Assembly: GCA_037176705.1 (NCBI GenBank)
Contig: CM073886.1
Span: forward strand, 5,332,001-5,396,000
DNA length: 64,000 nucleotides
Reading direction: 5' to 3'
Source: Molossus alvarezi
Taxonomy: Eukaryota; Chordata; Mammalia; Chiroptera; Molossidae
Position 1 is the stretch's first letter; every line of letters starts with the position of its first letter. The notes under the pieces are model-generated. The model was given only the letters and a program-made list of their open reading frames with translations, was not told the origin of the DNA and made no database searches. Positions 22,924 to 34,784 of this stretch are shown here, in pieces. The position numbers and the translations under genes are program-made.

Positions 22924-23092
22924 ATGGTTCTTGACCCTGGCTGCACACTACAGTCACCTAGGGAGCTCTATGGAAAGAACACCAGCCCTAGACCTCGCCC
23001 AGCACCAACTGCTGAGGCCTCGGACAGCAGCAGTTCTAAGAGCTCCCCAGGTGATTCTAGTGTGCAACCAGGGCTGGGAACCACTGGGCTAG
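22924..23092. mobile_element. MER5A-like hAT-Charlie transposon
   Basis: The ends are inverted versions of each other: GGTTCTTGACCCTGGCTGCA with ACTACAGTCACCTAGGGAGC on the left, and AGCTCCCCAGGTGATTCTAG with TGTGCAACCAGGGCTGGGAA on the right. Length of about 170 fits MER5A. Confidence 0.8.
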
Positions 23093-23479
23093 ATGGTTCA
23101 GGGGCCAAGTTCAGACACATGTAGGGTGCCAACCTTTTCTAACCTGTGCCCTCCTCTTAGCACACTCTGATGTGGGGTGGGGATTGGCATTCAGAGAGCA
23201 AGAGGCTATAATCTATTAAGCAAAACTCAATCGGTGCAGTTTTAAGAATGCTTCCAATGTTCTACAGAAAATGCTGTAACAAACCAAACACCACACACAC
23301 ACTCCTTGGTGCACATGCCTTGGTGCAACGCCTTGGTGCACACGCATACTCTGCTTCCTCAGGATGAATTTCTACCCAGAGTAAAAGGTACAGATACTTC
23401 CTAAAGTTTGTAATACACTTTATTGTCTTGGTCAAACTGTTGTTTAGAACCATTTCTCCCACTGACATTATTTACCAGG
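23093..23479. other. Intergenic with a short CTTGGTGCA repeat
   Basis: CCTTGGTGCA occurs three times at 23303, 23317 and 23330, after a CACACA run. Otherwise nothing nameable. Confidence 0.4.
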
Positions 23480-24700
23480 ATTCTGTTTTGCACTTCTTTA
23501 GTGGTCAGTGTTCCCAGGTTTATCTCAGTCAGATGCATTTCTTCTCTTCTGAAGACCTATCCCTGTGCTTTCCCCACTTTTCCGTTATGAGTTCCGTTTT
23601 TCTTATTGATTCTTAAGACTCTTTACATATTAAAGGTATTACAGATTGCATGTCATATACATTGCCAATATTTTTATTCCTGTGATTTGCTATTAAATTT
23701 TTTGGGATGTTTTAGATACACAAGTGCAAGCTGTTTATGTAGCCAAATTGACCATTGTTATCCTTTATGGTATTTTCCATTGCTTTTATGTTTAAAAAAA
23801 TTTTTTTATCTCATAAGGTTCTTATAATTACCTTATGCCTTTTTTAAAAATTTATTTTTGTTACAGATGTTTCTCCCCCCCACCCCGCAGACACCCTCCT
23901 CCTGATCCCCCTCCCCCCAGCATTGTTGTCTATGTCCATTGGTTATGAACACATGCATATAAGTTCTTTGGTTTATCTCATCCCCCCCACTGTCCCCCTC
24001 CTCTGAGGTTCTCTCTGGGTCTGTTTTGTTCATTAGCTTTTTTTGTTCATTATATTTCACAAATAAGTGAGATCATGTGGTATTTGTCTTTCACTGATTG
24101 GCTTATTTTGCTTAGCATAATACTCTCCATGTCCCTCCATGTCGTCTCAAAGGATAAGAGATCTCTCTTTCTTACAGCTGCATAGTACTCCATTGTGTAT
24201 ATGTACCACTGCTTTTTTATCCACTCATCTATTGATGGACACTTGGGCTGTTTCCAGATCTTAGATATTGTAAATAGTGCTGCTATGAACATGGGGGTAC
24301 ACCAGTCTGCACTCCCACCAGCAGTGTACTAGAGTCCCCTTTTCTCTACCTTATGCCTACTTTCTAACATTAGCTGCTTTGATTCATCTGGGATTTGTTC
24401 TGGCAAACAAATTGCCTCAACTCCAATACCCAAATGCCAGCCCTCACACTGAACAGGAGGAGTGAGCTCTGTCTTTCACCCTATTGATCAACGGGTCTAT
24501 TTAGTCTTGAGCTAATACCACACTGTTTCAATTACTATAACTTAATTTTTTTAAAGATCTCACAAAAGTACATCATTCTTATTTTCATTTTCAAAAGCAT
24601 TTTGTTTATTCTTTATGAATCTTGCTTGAATATTCTGGAAAAGTCTTATAAAATCACTACAAAATTAAGGCATGTTAAGACCAGATTGTTTGCAAATACT
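23480..24700 (-). mobile_element. Old L1 LINE remnant interrupted by a younger L1
   Basis: Left part has CTCTTTACATATTAAAGGTA and GTTTATGTAGCCAAATTGAC; right part resumes with TTTGATTCATCTGGGATTTG, AATACCACACTGTTTCAATT and TTCATTTTCAAAAGC. This is the antisense order of an old L1 3' region, and the interruption is the insertion at 23841-24346. Confidence 0.6.
23829..24358 (-). mobile_element. Young truncated L1 3' end with target-site duplication
   Basis: The minus strand encodes an ORF2 C-terminus ending with WYIYTMEYYAAVRKRDLLSF and then ISQSVKDKYHMISL, followed by a C-rich 3' UTR complement and short poly-A complement. The 5' side is truncated and joined to a 47-base upstream L1 piece (24300-24346). 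The direct repeat TACCTTATGCCT lies at 23829-23840 and 24347-24358. Confidence 0.88.
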
Positions 24701-25478
24701 GGGAAATAGATCACGGAACCAGAAAGAGAGTCCAAGATGAGCAAAGTGGCCTTTTGTAGCTGTGAGGAAGGAGAAGCTGCTCGGCAGCGATTGGACGTTA
24801 GAGAGCTGCCTCCGATTACACACGAAGACAAACTCCAGGAAAACTGGCCAAGTCCGCGGACAGTCAGTTTACAGAGGGGTGCTGGATGGCCAGGAAACAC
24901 AGGAGAAGATTCCCACCCAGTGATAACCAGGGAAGTGCAAATAAAAACATTTGACTGTGGTCCCTGTATAGATGACATTGTTCTGTCATAGGATGAGCAA
25001 AATTATTTTTAAAATATAATTTCTTAATATACAGAGTTGACAAGGCTGGGGCAGCTGCTGGGAGTGTGGGCTGAAGAGTCATGTTGGGGGGAAGCAGGGA
25101 GTGCCTACTGCCATGGGAAGCACACACCCGTGGCCTGCGCACCCACCCAGAGTGGCACAGAGGAGGGCGTGTGTAAGCAGGGCTCTGTCCGTCACTACAG
25201 ACAGACACACTCCTCTTTCGGTTGGTAGATAGCTCAACCTCAAATCCTGCAGATGGTCCTGGACCCCTCTGCCCAGGTCACTTTAACCTTTTCCCTTTTA
25301 AGTCCAAACTGTCCCATGATCCAGCCAACTGACGAGTCGAGGAGTTAACACCTGCACAGCCTGAGCTCTGGGAGTGCCCCTCCTCCTTCCCAGCTCTGGG
25401 CCCAGGGTCTGCTCGAGTTGGCTGGGGACATTTGACTGTGGTCCCTGTGTCAGAAGATGCTCATCAAAGTGATGTGGT
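24701..25478. other. Intergenic with a small L1-like piece
   Basis: 24890-24950 (GATAACCAGGGAAGTGCAAA) resembles L1 ORF2. ACATTTGACTGTGGTCCCTG occurs here at 24948 and again at 25428. Confidence 0.35.
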
Positions 25479-25753
25479 AAGAACAGACTGGGCCCTGGCC
25501 AGTTTGGCTCAGCGGTTAGAGCGTCAGCCTGCGGTCCGGAGAGACCCGGGTTCGGTTCCCGCTAAGGGCACGTACTTCGGTTGCAGTTTGTCCCCGGCCC
25601 TGGTTGGTCGTGCGGGTGGCAGCCAATCGATGTGTCCCTTCACGTCGATGTTTCTCTCTCTCTGTTCCTCTCTCTCCCTCCCACTCCATCTGTACAAAAA
25701 ATGGAAAAATATCCTCGGATGAGGATAAAAAAAAAAAAAAAGAACAGACTGGG
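25479..25753 (+). mobile_element. Ves-type SINE (long form) with target-site duplication
   Basis: Very similar to the copy at 1635 (shared GGTTCGGTTCCCGCTAAGGG and GCAGTTTGTCCCC). Direct repeat AAGAACAGACTGGG at 25479-25492 and at 25740-25753. Confidence 0.96.
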
Positions 25754-26309
25754 ACCAGCTTGAGGCAGAGACTAACTGCTAAACACCCCTTCTCTTCCAC
25801 ACCAGCTACGCGGCCCAGGGCCTGGCAGTCAGGTGTGGCTGTGGCTAAATGCTAGCCAGGGAGGCCCGAGGCCCTGGCTAAATGCTAGCAGGTGATAGTG
25901 TGGAGGGCTGGGATGTCCTCCTAAGGGGGTCCTCCACCCAATCTCCCGGATCGAGGATGTGACTGTAGGAACGTGGGCAGCCGTCTTCCACAGGAGAAGC
26001 CGGACACCTTTCCCGAGAGCTGAAGCCTGGTGCTGACAGCTTCCTGGAGGCGCGGTCCATGCCCGGACAGCCTTGTTCTGGATTTCCTTCAAAGGAGAAG
26101 CACCTGGATGTTCTTTCCATCTGCTGGCTGTGTGTCTCTCGGGTAGATGCAGCCAAGTGTGATCACAGTGGATGCAAAGGTAAATGCCTATTAACAAGGA
26201 AGTGGCTAATTCAACCATGATACATAAAATGTATAAATTGGAAACAAATGGAGATGTCATATACATGATGAGATACTTTGCAGACTGAGTTAAATCTATA
26301 GGCGTTACA
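25754..26309. other. Intergenic, no gene recognised
   Basis: No named content; GCTAAATGCTAGC-type words recur at 25845 and 25880. Confidence 0.3.
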
Positions 26310-26860
26310 AGACATAGGAGCAACCTAAGTGCCCATCAACTGATGACTGGATAAAGAACATATGTACACAAGTACACTGGAATATTGTTCAGCCATAAAA
26401 AAAAAAAAAAAAGTGAAACCCTTCCATTTGTGACAGCATCAGTGGACCTGGAGGGTATTATGCTAAGTGAAATAATCCAGACGAAGAAAGATGAATACCA
26501 TATAATTTCACTTACATGTTGAATCTAAAGAACAAAATAAACAAACAAAACAGAAATAGACTCATAGATACAGAGAACAGACTGATGGTCGCAGAGGGAA
26601 GGGGGTTGGGAGGATGAGCGAAAAGGTTAAAGAACTGAGAAGTACAGCTTGGTTGCTACGAAGTAGTCATGGGGAGGTAAAGTACAACACAGGAATTACA
26701 GTAATAATATTGTAATAACTATGCATGTGCCAGGTGGGCACTAGAGTTATCGGTGAGATCATTTCATTAGTTATATAAATGACTTACCACCATGCTGCAC
26801 ACCTGAAACTAATATGATACTGAATGTCAATTGCAATGGGAAAATAAAAATAAAAAATTC
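26310..26860 (+). mobile_element. L1 LINE 3' end
   Basis: GTGCCCATCAACTGATGACT, GGAATATTGTTCAGCCATAA, TATTATGCTAAGTGAAATAA, CAGAAATAGACTCATAGATA and GCTGCACACCTGAAACTAAT then AATAAAAATAAAAAAT. The ORF2 terminal region and 3' UTR are recognisable, and the frame is broken by a poly-A expansion at 26398-26413. Confidence 0.85.
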
Positions 26861-27649
26861 TATAGGTATTAACATAGTGAGTGAAAAAAACAAGCTCTCG
26901 AACATCATAACTACACACGTGCACGTCTCCCTAAATGCCCAGCCAAGTTTGCCGGTTTCCCTACATTTCTCTACACACAAGCATAGAAACAAGACTGAAG
27001 GCGTGCTACCCACACTGTGCTCGTGTTAGTAACTTTGAGGGAGTGGGCTCGAGTTGCTGGGGGCTGCCTGTGCCACGTTTATGAGAGGAACGTTCACGTG
27101 TGACAGCGCGGTTAGCTCGGCCTCACCCACCCACCGGCTGACCTCACGGTGTCCTTGCCCTCGGCGGCCTGCGGGGTCTGCCGGGGAGCACTCCTGAGCA
27201 CTGAGCCCAGAGGAGCAGCCTCTCGGCCCACGAGCTCGGAGCCACCGCCCGAGGCTCTTTCAGCAGCCTCTGTCAGAGCCCGCTCCCCAGGCGCCACTGT
27301 GTCCGCAGGGAGACCGAGGAGAGAGCACAGTGGGAAGGGAGGCAGCGCGGCCCAGCTGCGCTCAGACAGGGGCACCGGACACCCGAAACGGGAAGTGCTG
27401 CCCCAGAGATCTCAGAACGCCTCAGTCCTTGGCGGCCTCCGGGGCTGGGGGAGGCCCCAGGAGGGAAGAGCTGCACGGCCAGCAGCTGGATCCCAGGTGC
27501 TCCATGCCACGCACACAAGGACACTGTGCTTCACACTCCAGCCACTGATTCTGCAGGAAACGGGCCTGAGATGCACGCACACGGAGGCCCGAACACAGCC
27601 TGGCAGGGAGGCAGTGTGGCTGTGAACCAAAGGGAATTGGGCTAATAAG
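26861..27649. other. Intergenic, GC-rich patch at 27110-27440
   Basis: A moderately CpG-rich patch without promoter motifs or a supportable exon. A 158-codon open frame runs through it but shows no family features. Confidence 0.35.
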
Positions 27650-28640
27650 GGATTCGAGTTCCTATGCACTTAGATGACCAAGACTATGCCAAGAGCAGGT
27701 TTTAGGGGAGCAGTAAGTTCAGGTGGGGACATGTTTACTTTGTGATGCCTATGGCACTTCTGGTGACCATGGTGAGTAGAGAGTTCGGGGGTAAAGAGAT
27801 ACAAATTTAAGATGTAGTCATACAGAGTGGTATATACAGCCATAAGACTTACGATGTCAGTAGGGTATATGAGTAAGAGTTGATGTCCCAGGACGAGTCC
27901 CCATGATACTCCAAGTTAGAGGTCATGGAGGCATAGAAAACCATCCAAGGAGGTTTGGAAAGACAAGCAGAAAGGTGGGAACACCAGAAGAACGTGGCAT
28001 CTTGAAACCCCGGTGAACAAAACCTTGTAAGAAGAGAGTCAGTTGCATGAAATGCTGCTCATACGTCCACGAGAACTAGGAAGTGACTTGAGTTTAGCCC
28101 TGCAGAGGTCACTGGTGACCTTGAGAAGAAGTTTCACAGGAGAGGTGGAGTATACGTCTGGAAAGGGCTCCAAGGTGAGTGGGGAAGGTAATCTGGAGTC
28201 CGTGAGTGGAGATCACTCTTGAAGAGTTGAACTGTGCAGGCTGATGGGAGGACCCAGTGGAGAGGGGCAGAGCGGGACGTGGGGAAGGGAAGGGTTTCTG
28301 GAGTGACATCCTCGCGTAGACGACAGTGGACAGGGTCTAGCCGCACGTGGAGGGTTGGCCCGACCCGAACACACAGACCGCAGAGCCATATCAACAGGGG
28401 AGGAAACAGCATGTAAGCACAGCTCCAGGCAGGTGCGCAGAGGTGGCGGGAACGTTCTCTCCCGTTTGCTTCCACTTACCCGTGAAGTCGGAAGTAAGGT
28501 CGTCAGGAGACGAGAACGGAAGAGAAGGAACTGAACACTTAAGCAGGAGAACGGGAGAATGGATGGCTCACGAGCTGCAAGATGATTGCGAGGAGTGTTC
28601 AGGGTCCACTTGAGATTAGAAACGATGAATTTTAAGTGAT
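27650..28640. mobile_element. Possible ancient interspersed repeat, family not assigned
   Basis: GGGGACATGTTTACTTTGTG, GATGCCTATGGCACTTCTG, GAGGTCACTGGTGACCTTGA and GAAGAAGTTTCACAGGAGAG follow the order of a long mammalian-wide repeat that I recognise but cannot name. Confidence 0.3.
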
Positions 28641-29204
28641 CCTAGCTGTCATGCTGGTGCACTGGCTGTGTTCAGCTGTGTGGGTGTGGGCACTGGGCAC
28701 TGAATGGACAGAAAATTGATTTTAAGCAAGAAATACAGCACAGTGAGAGAGTGTTAAGGGAGTTGATGATGTAAACAAAAAAAATGAATGTTAGGATTCT
28801 CTGTGGAATTTAGACTGAGCAACGAGGGAAGAGAGGACACGAGGGTGGTGATCAACGAGCAGAGAGTCCACTCCTTCAAGGTAAGCTGCACTGTGTCCGC
28901 AGGAGTACAACTGAGGGTCTTCCCTGTATACTTATCTATAAGCGACTGTTGGACACTTGTCCTGAGCTACGCCCAGAAGGGACATTTGGTTACTTCCCTA
29001 GAAAGGTTAAAATATCAGGGAGATACACTGGATGCAGAGCAGGCAGGGTCTTGGGTGATTATGGAGAACAGAGACTGATTTTATTTTATTGTCAATAAAA
29101 TTTTCAGGTAGGTTGAAAAGTACATAGCTGTAGCAATCAAATGGCTTAAACCCAAAAGATAATTCATTGATGGTTATCATTGAAGAGTTCGCAGCATCAC
29201 ACCG
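28641..29204. other. Intergenic, no gene recognised
   Basis: No named content. Confidence 0.3.
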
Positions 29205-29345
29205 GCCAGTGTTTCAGGGCTTGCTGTTAGCCAGGCTCTGCTCTGAGTGCACGACATTCACTATCTTGTTTAACCCTAGCAGCAGAGGCGGAGTTTGAAC
29301 CCAGGCAGCCTGCTTCCAGACAGTGTACTTCTAACCACTATGCTC
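29205..29345 (-). mobile_element. MIR SINE
   Basis: GGCTCTGCTCTGAGTGCACG, ATCTTGTTTAACCCTAGCAG, GGAGTTTGAACCCAGGCAGC and TACTTCTAACCACTATGCT are in antisense MIR order, internally deleted. Confidence 0.62.
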
Positions 29346-29559
29346 GTGAAGAAACAGCTTCAGGCAAAGCTGGACCCAGGGATGAAACATTGCTCCGCGG
29401 GCTTTCTCTCTCGCACTGCCGGCTCCTGTGTTGAATTACTTCCCGTGCTTGTCAGCTCCTTGCACTCGGAGCTCAGGCTCACACAGCCCTCGTACCTTTC
29501 CAGTAGAAGTTATTTACCCCTTCTGAAAGCGCTAACTCGACATCAGTCTGTTTATAATG
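29346..29559. other. Intergenic, no gene recognised
   Basis: No named content. Confidence 0.25.
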
Positions 29560-29815
29560 ATATGAAACAGACTCACAATATTGTTAAGTAAAAAAAAAAA
29601 AAACCACTCACACTCATAAAACAGTAGACATGGGCTGACCCACAAACAAACACATTTATAATTGGCAGGATATAAATAAAACACTAACTATCGTTATTTC
29701 TGAGTATTATGATTGGGGGGACTATTTTTTACTTTCGCTTCTCCATATTTTCATTTGTTTTTACATTAAGAATATATTATCTGTATAATAAAACCACTGA
29801 AGGTAAACAAAAACT
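29560..29815 (+). mobile_element. Old L1 3'-end remnant
   Basis: ATATTGTTAAGTAAAAAAAA, GACATGGGCTGACCC, GTTATTTCTGAGTATTATGA and a T-rich end with CATATTTTCATTTGTTTTTA, similar in order to 19553-19770. Confidence 0.45.
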
Positions 29816-30298
29816 CCAAAGGGGCAAACAAATATATCCCTCTGCACTGTTCTCTGTAGTTAGGTACGTGTCCACTTGTCCCACCCTATACCTCTAAAAC
29901 CTGCATCTCAGGACACTGAGAAACTGGGGGAGGCAAGAAGAGAGAGCGTACCCCAGACCAGCTCTACCGCGTTCCTGAACAAGGGAACAGGCTTAGTATC
30001 TTCCCGGACACTATGAATAATCTACTTGGGATGAATTTTGAAATGGAATATTAGTTCTTCCTGGGAAGCGCTCATGAGGTAACATTTAGGGGTCCACCAA
30101 GAAGGAGAGAGCCATAAAGAAACCAAAGGGGTCCCAACAGGACCGTGCAGCCCAAATTCCATGTACCAGACGGATTTGTTAATAGATGTTGAGCCCTGCC
30201 TCCAAGGAGTTTGTGTCTCACTAGGAAGGCAAGATGGTAAGACAGGGCGAGTAGAAGACAGTGTGGGTTAAATGACGCAGGAAGGAGGTGGGGCTCTG
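29816..30298. other. Intergenic, no gene recognised
   Basis: 30150-30260 resembles L2 loosely (CCCTGCCTCCAAGGAGTTTG). Nothing firmer. Confidence 0.3.
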
Positions 30299-30583
30299 AA
30301 CAGTGCTGACCTACCCGGGCCTGTATGGCTCAGCAGCTGGAGAACTGGCCCGCAGACCAATGAGTCAGGGGTTCAATTCCGGTCAAGGGCACGTACCTTG
30401 GTTGCAGGTCGTTCCCCGCTCTGGTCGAGGTCGTGTCTCTATCACATCGATGTTTCTCTCTGTCTCTCTCCCTCCCTCCCTCCCACTCTATCTAATGATA
30501 AATAGAAAAATATCCTTGGGTGAGGAATAAAATAAAATAAAATAAAAATACTTAAAGAACAGTAATGACAAACAGTGCTGACC
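30299..30583 (+). mobile_element. Ves-type SINE (long form) with target-site duplication
   Basis: Head GGGCCTGTATGGCTCAGCAG, GGTTCAATTCCGGTCAAGGG, end TCCTTGGGTGAGGAATAAAA and an AATAA-rich tail. Direct repeat AACAGTGCTGACC at 30299-30311 and 30571-30583. Confidence 0.95.
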
Positions 30584-30689
30584 CATGGGGAAGGTGGTCA
30601 ATCGCCCCACTCACGCTCTGGGCACAGGCTTCTGTTCTCCAGCCCGCAGCACCCGAGAACACGGAAAACTCAGCCCGCTTCAGCCTGTC

Positions 30690-30815
30690 TCCCCATCTTA
30701 CTGGTTCATTGACAGGATTCAATCAGGTAATGCATCTAAATTAAATGCTGAGCCTCGTTACCAGGGCTGAGAAAATGCTCAGTGAATGGTGCCTACCATT
30801 ACGACGGTGCTCGCT
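30690..30815 (+). mobile_element. MIR-like 3' fragment
   Basis: GTTCATTGACAGGATTCAAT, GAAAATGCTCAGTGAATGGT and GCCTACCATTA fit a MIR 3' end. Confidence 0.4.
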
Positions 30816-31659
30816 AATAGCAGAAGCAAGCCAACAAGGAGCTGACAGAAGGTTTGGAATCTTACAACGCAGTTAAAATCCACCATGCTCCTGGTCTTGC
30901 AGAGCTGGGTCCCTTCGACAGGCAGTGAGTACCTGGCTCCCCGGACCCGCAGCTTCTGTTTATCCAGGGTGCAGGGTGCGTGTGCACCTTCTCACCCTCA
31001 CTCCGGCCTCCTTCCCAAATGCAGAACATTCACTCACATCGTCTCGGCTCAGGTGGGAGCCTTGCTCCTCAGCCAACCTGCAGACCGTGCGTCACGCTCC
31101 ACGGTCCTTTGCCTCCTAGGAACCGCCCTCCTCGGAACATCTGCTCACACTTCACAAAGCTCCTCTCTAGGGAAGAAAACGGACACTTACATTGAACTAA
31201 ACCTGAATAATAAGGCTTGACTGGTCCAAAGACTTTAGGGCAAGACCATGTCCTTGTTTTATAATTTTCAAAGGCCAGGCCTTGCACGCAGGGAGCAGAG
31301 TGAGAAGGGAGGGTCATGACAACGCTGATGAAGAGACAGAGAAGACTCAGACGGGGACACGCGCATTCTGTGAGCTCTCGGCGCTCTTACTGTCCGAGCT
31401 CTCTACACCCCTCCCTTTGCTTGTATTAGCCCAAGTCCACTTGTGTTGCTTGCAACTCAATAACCCTAAATAAAGGGGGTAGGGAGGAGAAAGAGAATAA
31501 GGAGCAAAGAGCAGCAGAGAAAGTGGAGAAAGTGGCCAGATCCTACGGCTGCTTCAAACTTTGAAAGATGCCAGTTCTAGTCTGCATATCCTTTAAAACG
31601 AATCTCCACCCCACCTCCATCACCTTCAATTAAAATGGTCCCTGTTCCTTGTAATTGAT
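30816..31659. other. Intergenic, no gene recognised
   Basis: 30880-31100 may be decayed L2. No exon. Confidence 0.3.
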
Positions 31660-32250
31660 GTGGCAACTGCTTTTGTATTGGTCAGGACTCTTCTGACGGC
31701 AAGTAACAGTAAGATAACTGATCAGTTGGAGCAACAAGTCCAGGGGCCATGCTCTGGCTGGTTCAGAGGTCAAAGGCTGCTGTCTGCGCCTCCACCTTCA
31801 GCCCTGCTTTCCCGTTTGCTCACCCCCCACTTCCCCTCCCAAGGTCACGGGTGACCCCTGGGAGCTTCAGGCTTATTTTGTACAAGCTCATCATCTCAGA
31901 AAAAGAATTTCTCTTTTCCAATAATTTCAACAAAAGTCCTGTGGCTGACGCTCCCTGGAAAGATCTGCATTGCTTTCAGTGAAGTATGATTAGAAAATTG
32001 TAATTGTTGGGGCTTGGTCGCATGACTACCCTTGAACTAGGACCAGCCCACACAAACCACACAGGAAAGAATGGGAGAAAACTCTTCCTCCAAGGACATT
32101 AGAGAGTATGAGTTGCCATCTATAACTTTTCTTCAGTTCGTTTTGGGTAACCAAACACCCAAATAGTAGCCAGGCATCTAGCCACCCAGAGTGAAGACTA
32201 CATTTCAAAGGACCTCGTGCCAGCTTTCTCACCAAGGGAACATAAGTGGC
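31660..32250. mobile_element. Ancient interspersed repeat, family not assigned
   Basis: GGTCAGGACTCTTCTGACGG, CAAGTAACAGTAAGATAAC, CAAGTCCAGGGGCCATGC, TCTTTTCCAATAATTTCAAC and AAAAGTCCTGTGGCTGACGC are words of a known mammalian repeat that I cannot name. Related text occurs near 1965-2100. Confidence 0.4.
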
Positions 32251-32753
32251 AGGAATGGGCGCATCTTCCAGGGAATGTCCTCACAGGATGTGCCATGTCT
32301 TCCTCTGTCCTCTCTTCCTTACTTTCGTCCAGGGTGTAGACATGATGGCTGGAGTGAATGAGTCATCTTGGACCATGTGGCCATGTAGGAGTGGAGGAGA
32401 CACTCGGTGGGGCCTGGGTCCTTAATACTGTGGAGGCATCAGCCCTGAATCATCTCCACCTTCTTCCAGGTCATAGGAAAAGGAACGTATCTTATTTCCA
32501 TGAGTGTCTTTGACAACCATACGACCCAACGTAATCCTCCCTGGTCCTGCGAAGGAAAATCATGGTGCTATTGTAAAAAGAGGGGTGAGAAGTAATGAGC
32601 AGGTGTGTCCTCCATCTCACGCTCTGAAAAACTCTACCTAAGCCACGGTCATGACCCTGGGTGGAAATTGGAAGAGGCAGAGCTGCCTGGCTCTGATGTA
32701 TCTGAATACCCAAGAATTTTAGAATTTATAAATTCAAAAGTAAAAATAAGTTT
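32251..32753. other. Intergenic, no gene recognised
   Basis: May continue the preceding repeat (ATGTGGCCATGTAGGAGTGG). No exon. Confidence 0.3.
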
Positions 32754-32998
32754 AAAATGAAGCCAAGCATCCTGCCGGTGTGGCTCAGTGGTTGAGCGTC
32801 GACCCTGCACCAAGAGGTCGCCAGCTCAATTCCCGGTCAGGGCACATGCCCAGGTTGTGGGCTTGATCCCTAGTGGGGGGCGTGCAGGAGGTGGCCAGTC
32901 AATGTTCTCTCTCATCGATGTTTCTACCTGTCTCTCCCTCTCATTTCCTCTCTCTCTAAAATCAATAAAGGAAAAAAAAATGAAAATGGAACCAAGCA
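32754..32998 (+). mobile_element. Ves-type SINE (short form) with imperfect target-site duplication
   Basis: Head TCCTGCCGGTGTGGCTCAGT, CCCTAGTGGGGGGCGTGCAG, end AAAATCAATAAAGGAAAAA. Flanks AAAATGAAGCCAAGCA and AAAATGGAACCAAGCA differ at two positions. Confidence 0.95.
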
Positions 32999-33264
32999 CA
33001 GAATTATGAGAAGGAACTATATCCACGTTTTTCCCACTAAGAACGAAGGGCTTGTCAGAGTGGGCTAATCTACATCTAACCTTGTAACTTTAACAATGAA
33101 GGGAAAAACAGCAGGTTCAAAATGTGAAAGTGCATATTAGAACTCCTTTCAACATATTCGTTTTGACATTTCAATTAACAATTAGAGTGAAGAATTAAAT
33201 TGTAATCAAATACAGAGATGATATGATGCCAGTAGAAGGGTCCATGCCTGGAATAACAGAACTG
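32999..33264. other. Intergenic, no gene recognised
   Basis: AT-rich, nothing nameable. Confidence 0.25.
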
Positions 33265-33415
33265 TAGAACTACACAACATCAGAACCCAGAGAGATTTCT
33301 GAAGTTAATCATAACTCCCCATTGTGCAGGTGAGAAAACCGAGGTTCAGAGAGGCCAAACAACTTGCCCAAGGTACACCTGGAATCAAAGGTGAAACTGT
33401 TGGGATTCAATCTTC
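33265..33415 (-). mobile_element. MIR SINE
   Basis: CCCCATTGTGCAGGTGAGAA, AACCGAGGTTCAGAGAGGCC and AACTTGCCCAAGGTACACC are antisense MIR core. A short CTTT-type run follows at 33418-33440. Confidence 0.6.
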
Positions 33416-33899
33416 CAGCTTTCTTTCTTTCTTTCTTTTTTTAATAAATGAAAGCTATATCACAATTCAAGATTCAAGTAGACATTTTTTTTTTCTTTTT
33501 TTAACGAAAGCATTGAACTGATGAGACCAGATACAATTCAATCAAGTCAAACGTGTAAGGACCTACATGTTCGGTCCACAAGAGCCCTCTGTACAACCAG
33601 AGTGTGGAGCCGATGTGCCTTAATCAGCAGCACTTGTAAGAAGCACTCAGCCATGTGACCTGGCTGCAAGCTCGAGGTGTCAGCAGTGTGATGCGGCTAC
33701 AAGAAAGAGATAATGCAGTCATAGGTGGCATCACTCAAAACAGTTCACAGAAGACAGGTGTGAGTCCTGCAGAATCTGTCACTCCACACCTGTGATTCCT
33801 CCTTCAGTCTGGTGTCAGATTTTAAAAATGATCAACATGAATTAGTTCAGCTCTAGGGTGGAATCACATGAAGAATGGTCAAAAGAAGTTAGGGGACTG
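33416..33899. other. Intergenic, no gene recognised
   Basis: T-rich tracts at 33418-33503, otherwise unassigned. Confidence 0.3.
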
Positions 33900-34230
33900 C
33901 AAAGCACTATAATACAGAACTTGAAACCTGGAGTCAGACTGCCTGGGTTTAATCCCAGCTCGTCAATTACTGACGATATGTTCATTAAGCCTTAATCTCA
34001 CTGTCTGCAAATGAGGAATTATAGCAGGACCTCTCTCCCTCTGGAGAGAAAGGAGGTAGCCCATGTCACGTGATTTGCACATACTGACTCAAAACAAGTA
34101 CTCCATAAATGTTAGCTTCTATTATTAAGGAAGCAAAGGAATGTGGGGATAATGGTAACAACCTAATAGGTTGTGGAGAATATTAAATGAGTTAACACAT
34201 GAGTGCTTGAAACAAACTTGGTAGTTACAT
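33900..34230 (+). mobile_element. MIR SINE(s)
   Basis: GGAGTCAGACTGCCTGGGTT, TAATCCCAGCTCGTCAATTA, TAAGCCTTAATCTCACTGTC, ACTCCATAAATGTTAGCTTC give a near-complete MIR to about 34130. A second MIR 3' piece (GAGAATATTAAATGAGTTAA) follows. Confidence 0.75.
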
Positions 34231-34357
34231 TTACCTGCAATAGAGGGACTGGCCTAAAGTTTCCATGGATGGGCCTGGTTTAGGGGACAAAATATACCCT
34301 GGCTTGGGCTAAGGTCCACAGAGTCTCATCAGTTATTCCCTGAAGAAGGATGCTCTG

Positions 34358-34398
<41 letters not shown>
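34358..34398. repeat. (TG)n microsatellite
   Basis: About 20 uninterrupted TG pairs. Confidence 0.97.
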
Positions 34399-34779
34399 GA
34401 GGGGGAGGATGAGGGAGAGATGGTGGTCACTAAGACATTCTATGGGGGGTACTCACTTGGTGACCACCTGGGACTGGTGACTTGGCATCGTCACGGACTG
34501 ACAACTGAGCCCCTTTCTGGGCCATGGTCATTTAGGCCTGTTCTAAAGACCACTAAATACTGTGATTACTCAGGATACTAAATGGGTTGGTCACTGAAGG
34601 TTGCTCTGGTCACGGTCACTGAGAATTGTCCTGTGGGCAGTCACTTAAGGATCATTCGAAGCGGAGATGCCTCTTAGTCCTCCAGGCCCTCTCTTTCCTC
34701 CTCCCTGCGCCACTGGATGAAGTATGCAAAGTCCTGGATCTGAGGGACCTGATGGGACCAGAAGACTCCCCCGAGAGCA
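34399..34779. other. Intergenic, short ACT/GGTCACT-like words
   Basis: GGTCACT and similar words recur irregularly (34427, 34592, 34611, 34617). No gene is recognised before the CpG island. Confidence 0.3.
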
Positions 34780-34784
34780 GTCCG

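Noticed and set aside
23829..24358. Coding capacity of the L1 ORF2 C-terminus on the minus strand
   Set aside because: Only about 80 codons of a truncated element remain; it is a mobile-element fragment and not a gene.
27149..27625. 158-codon open frame in a GC-rich patch
   Set aside because: No domain, no splice partner and composition explains the openness.
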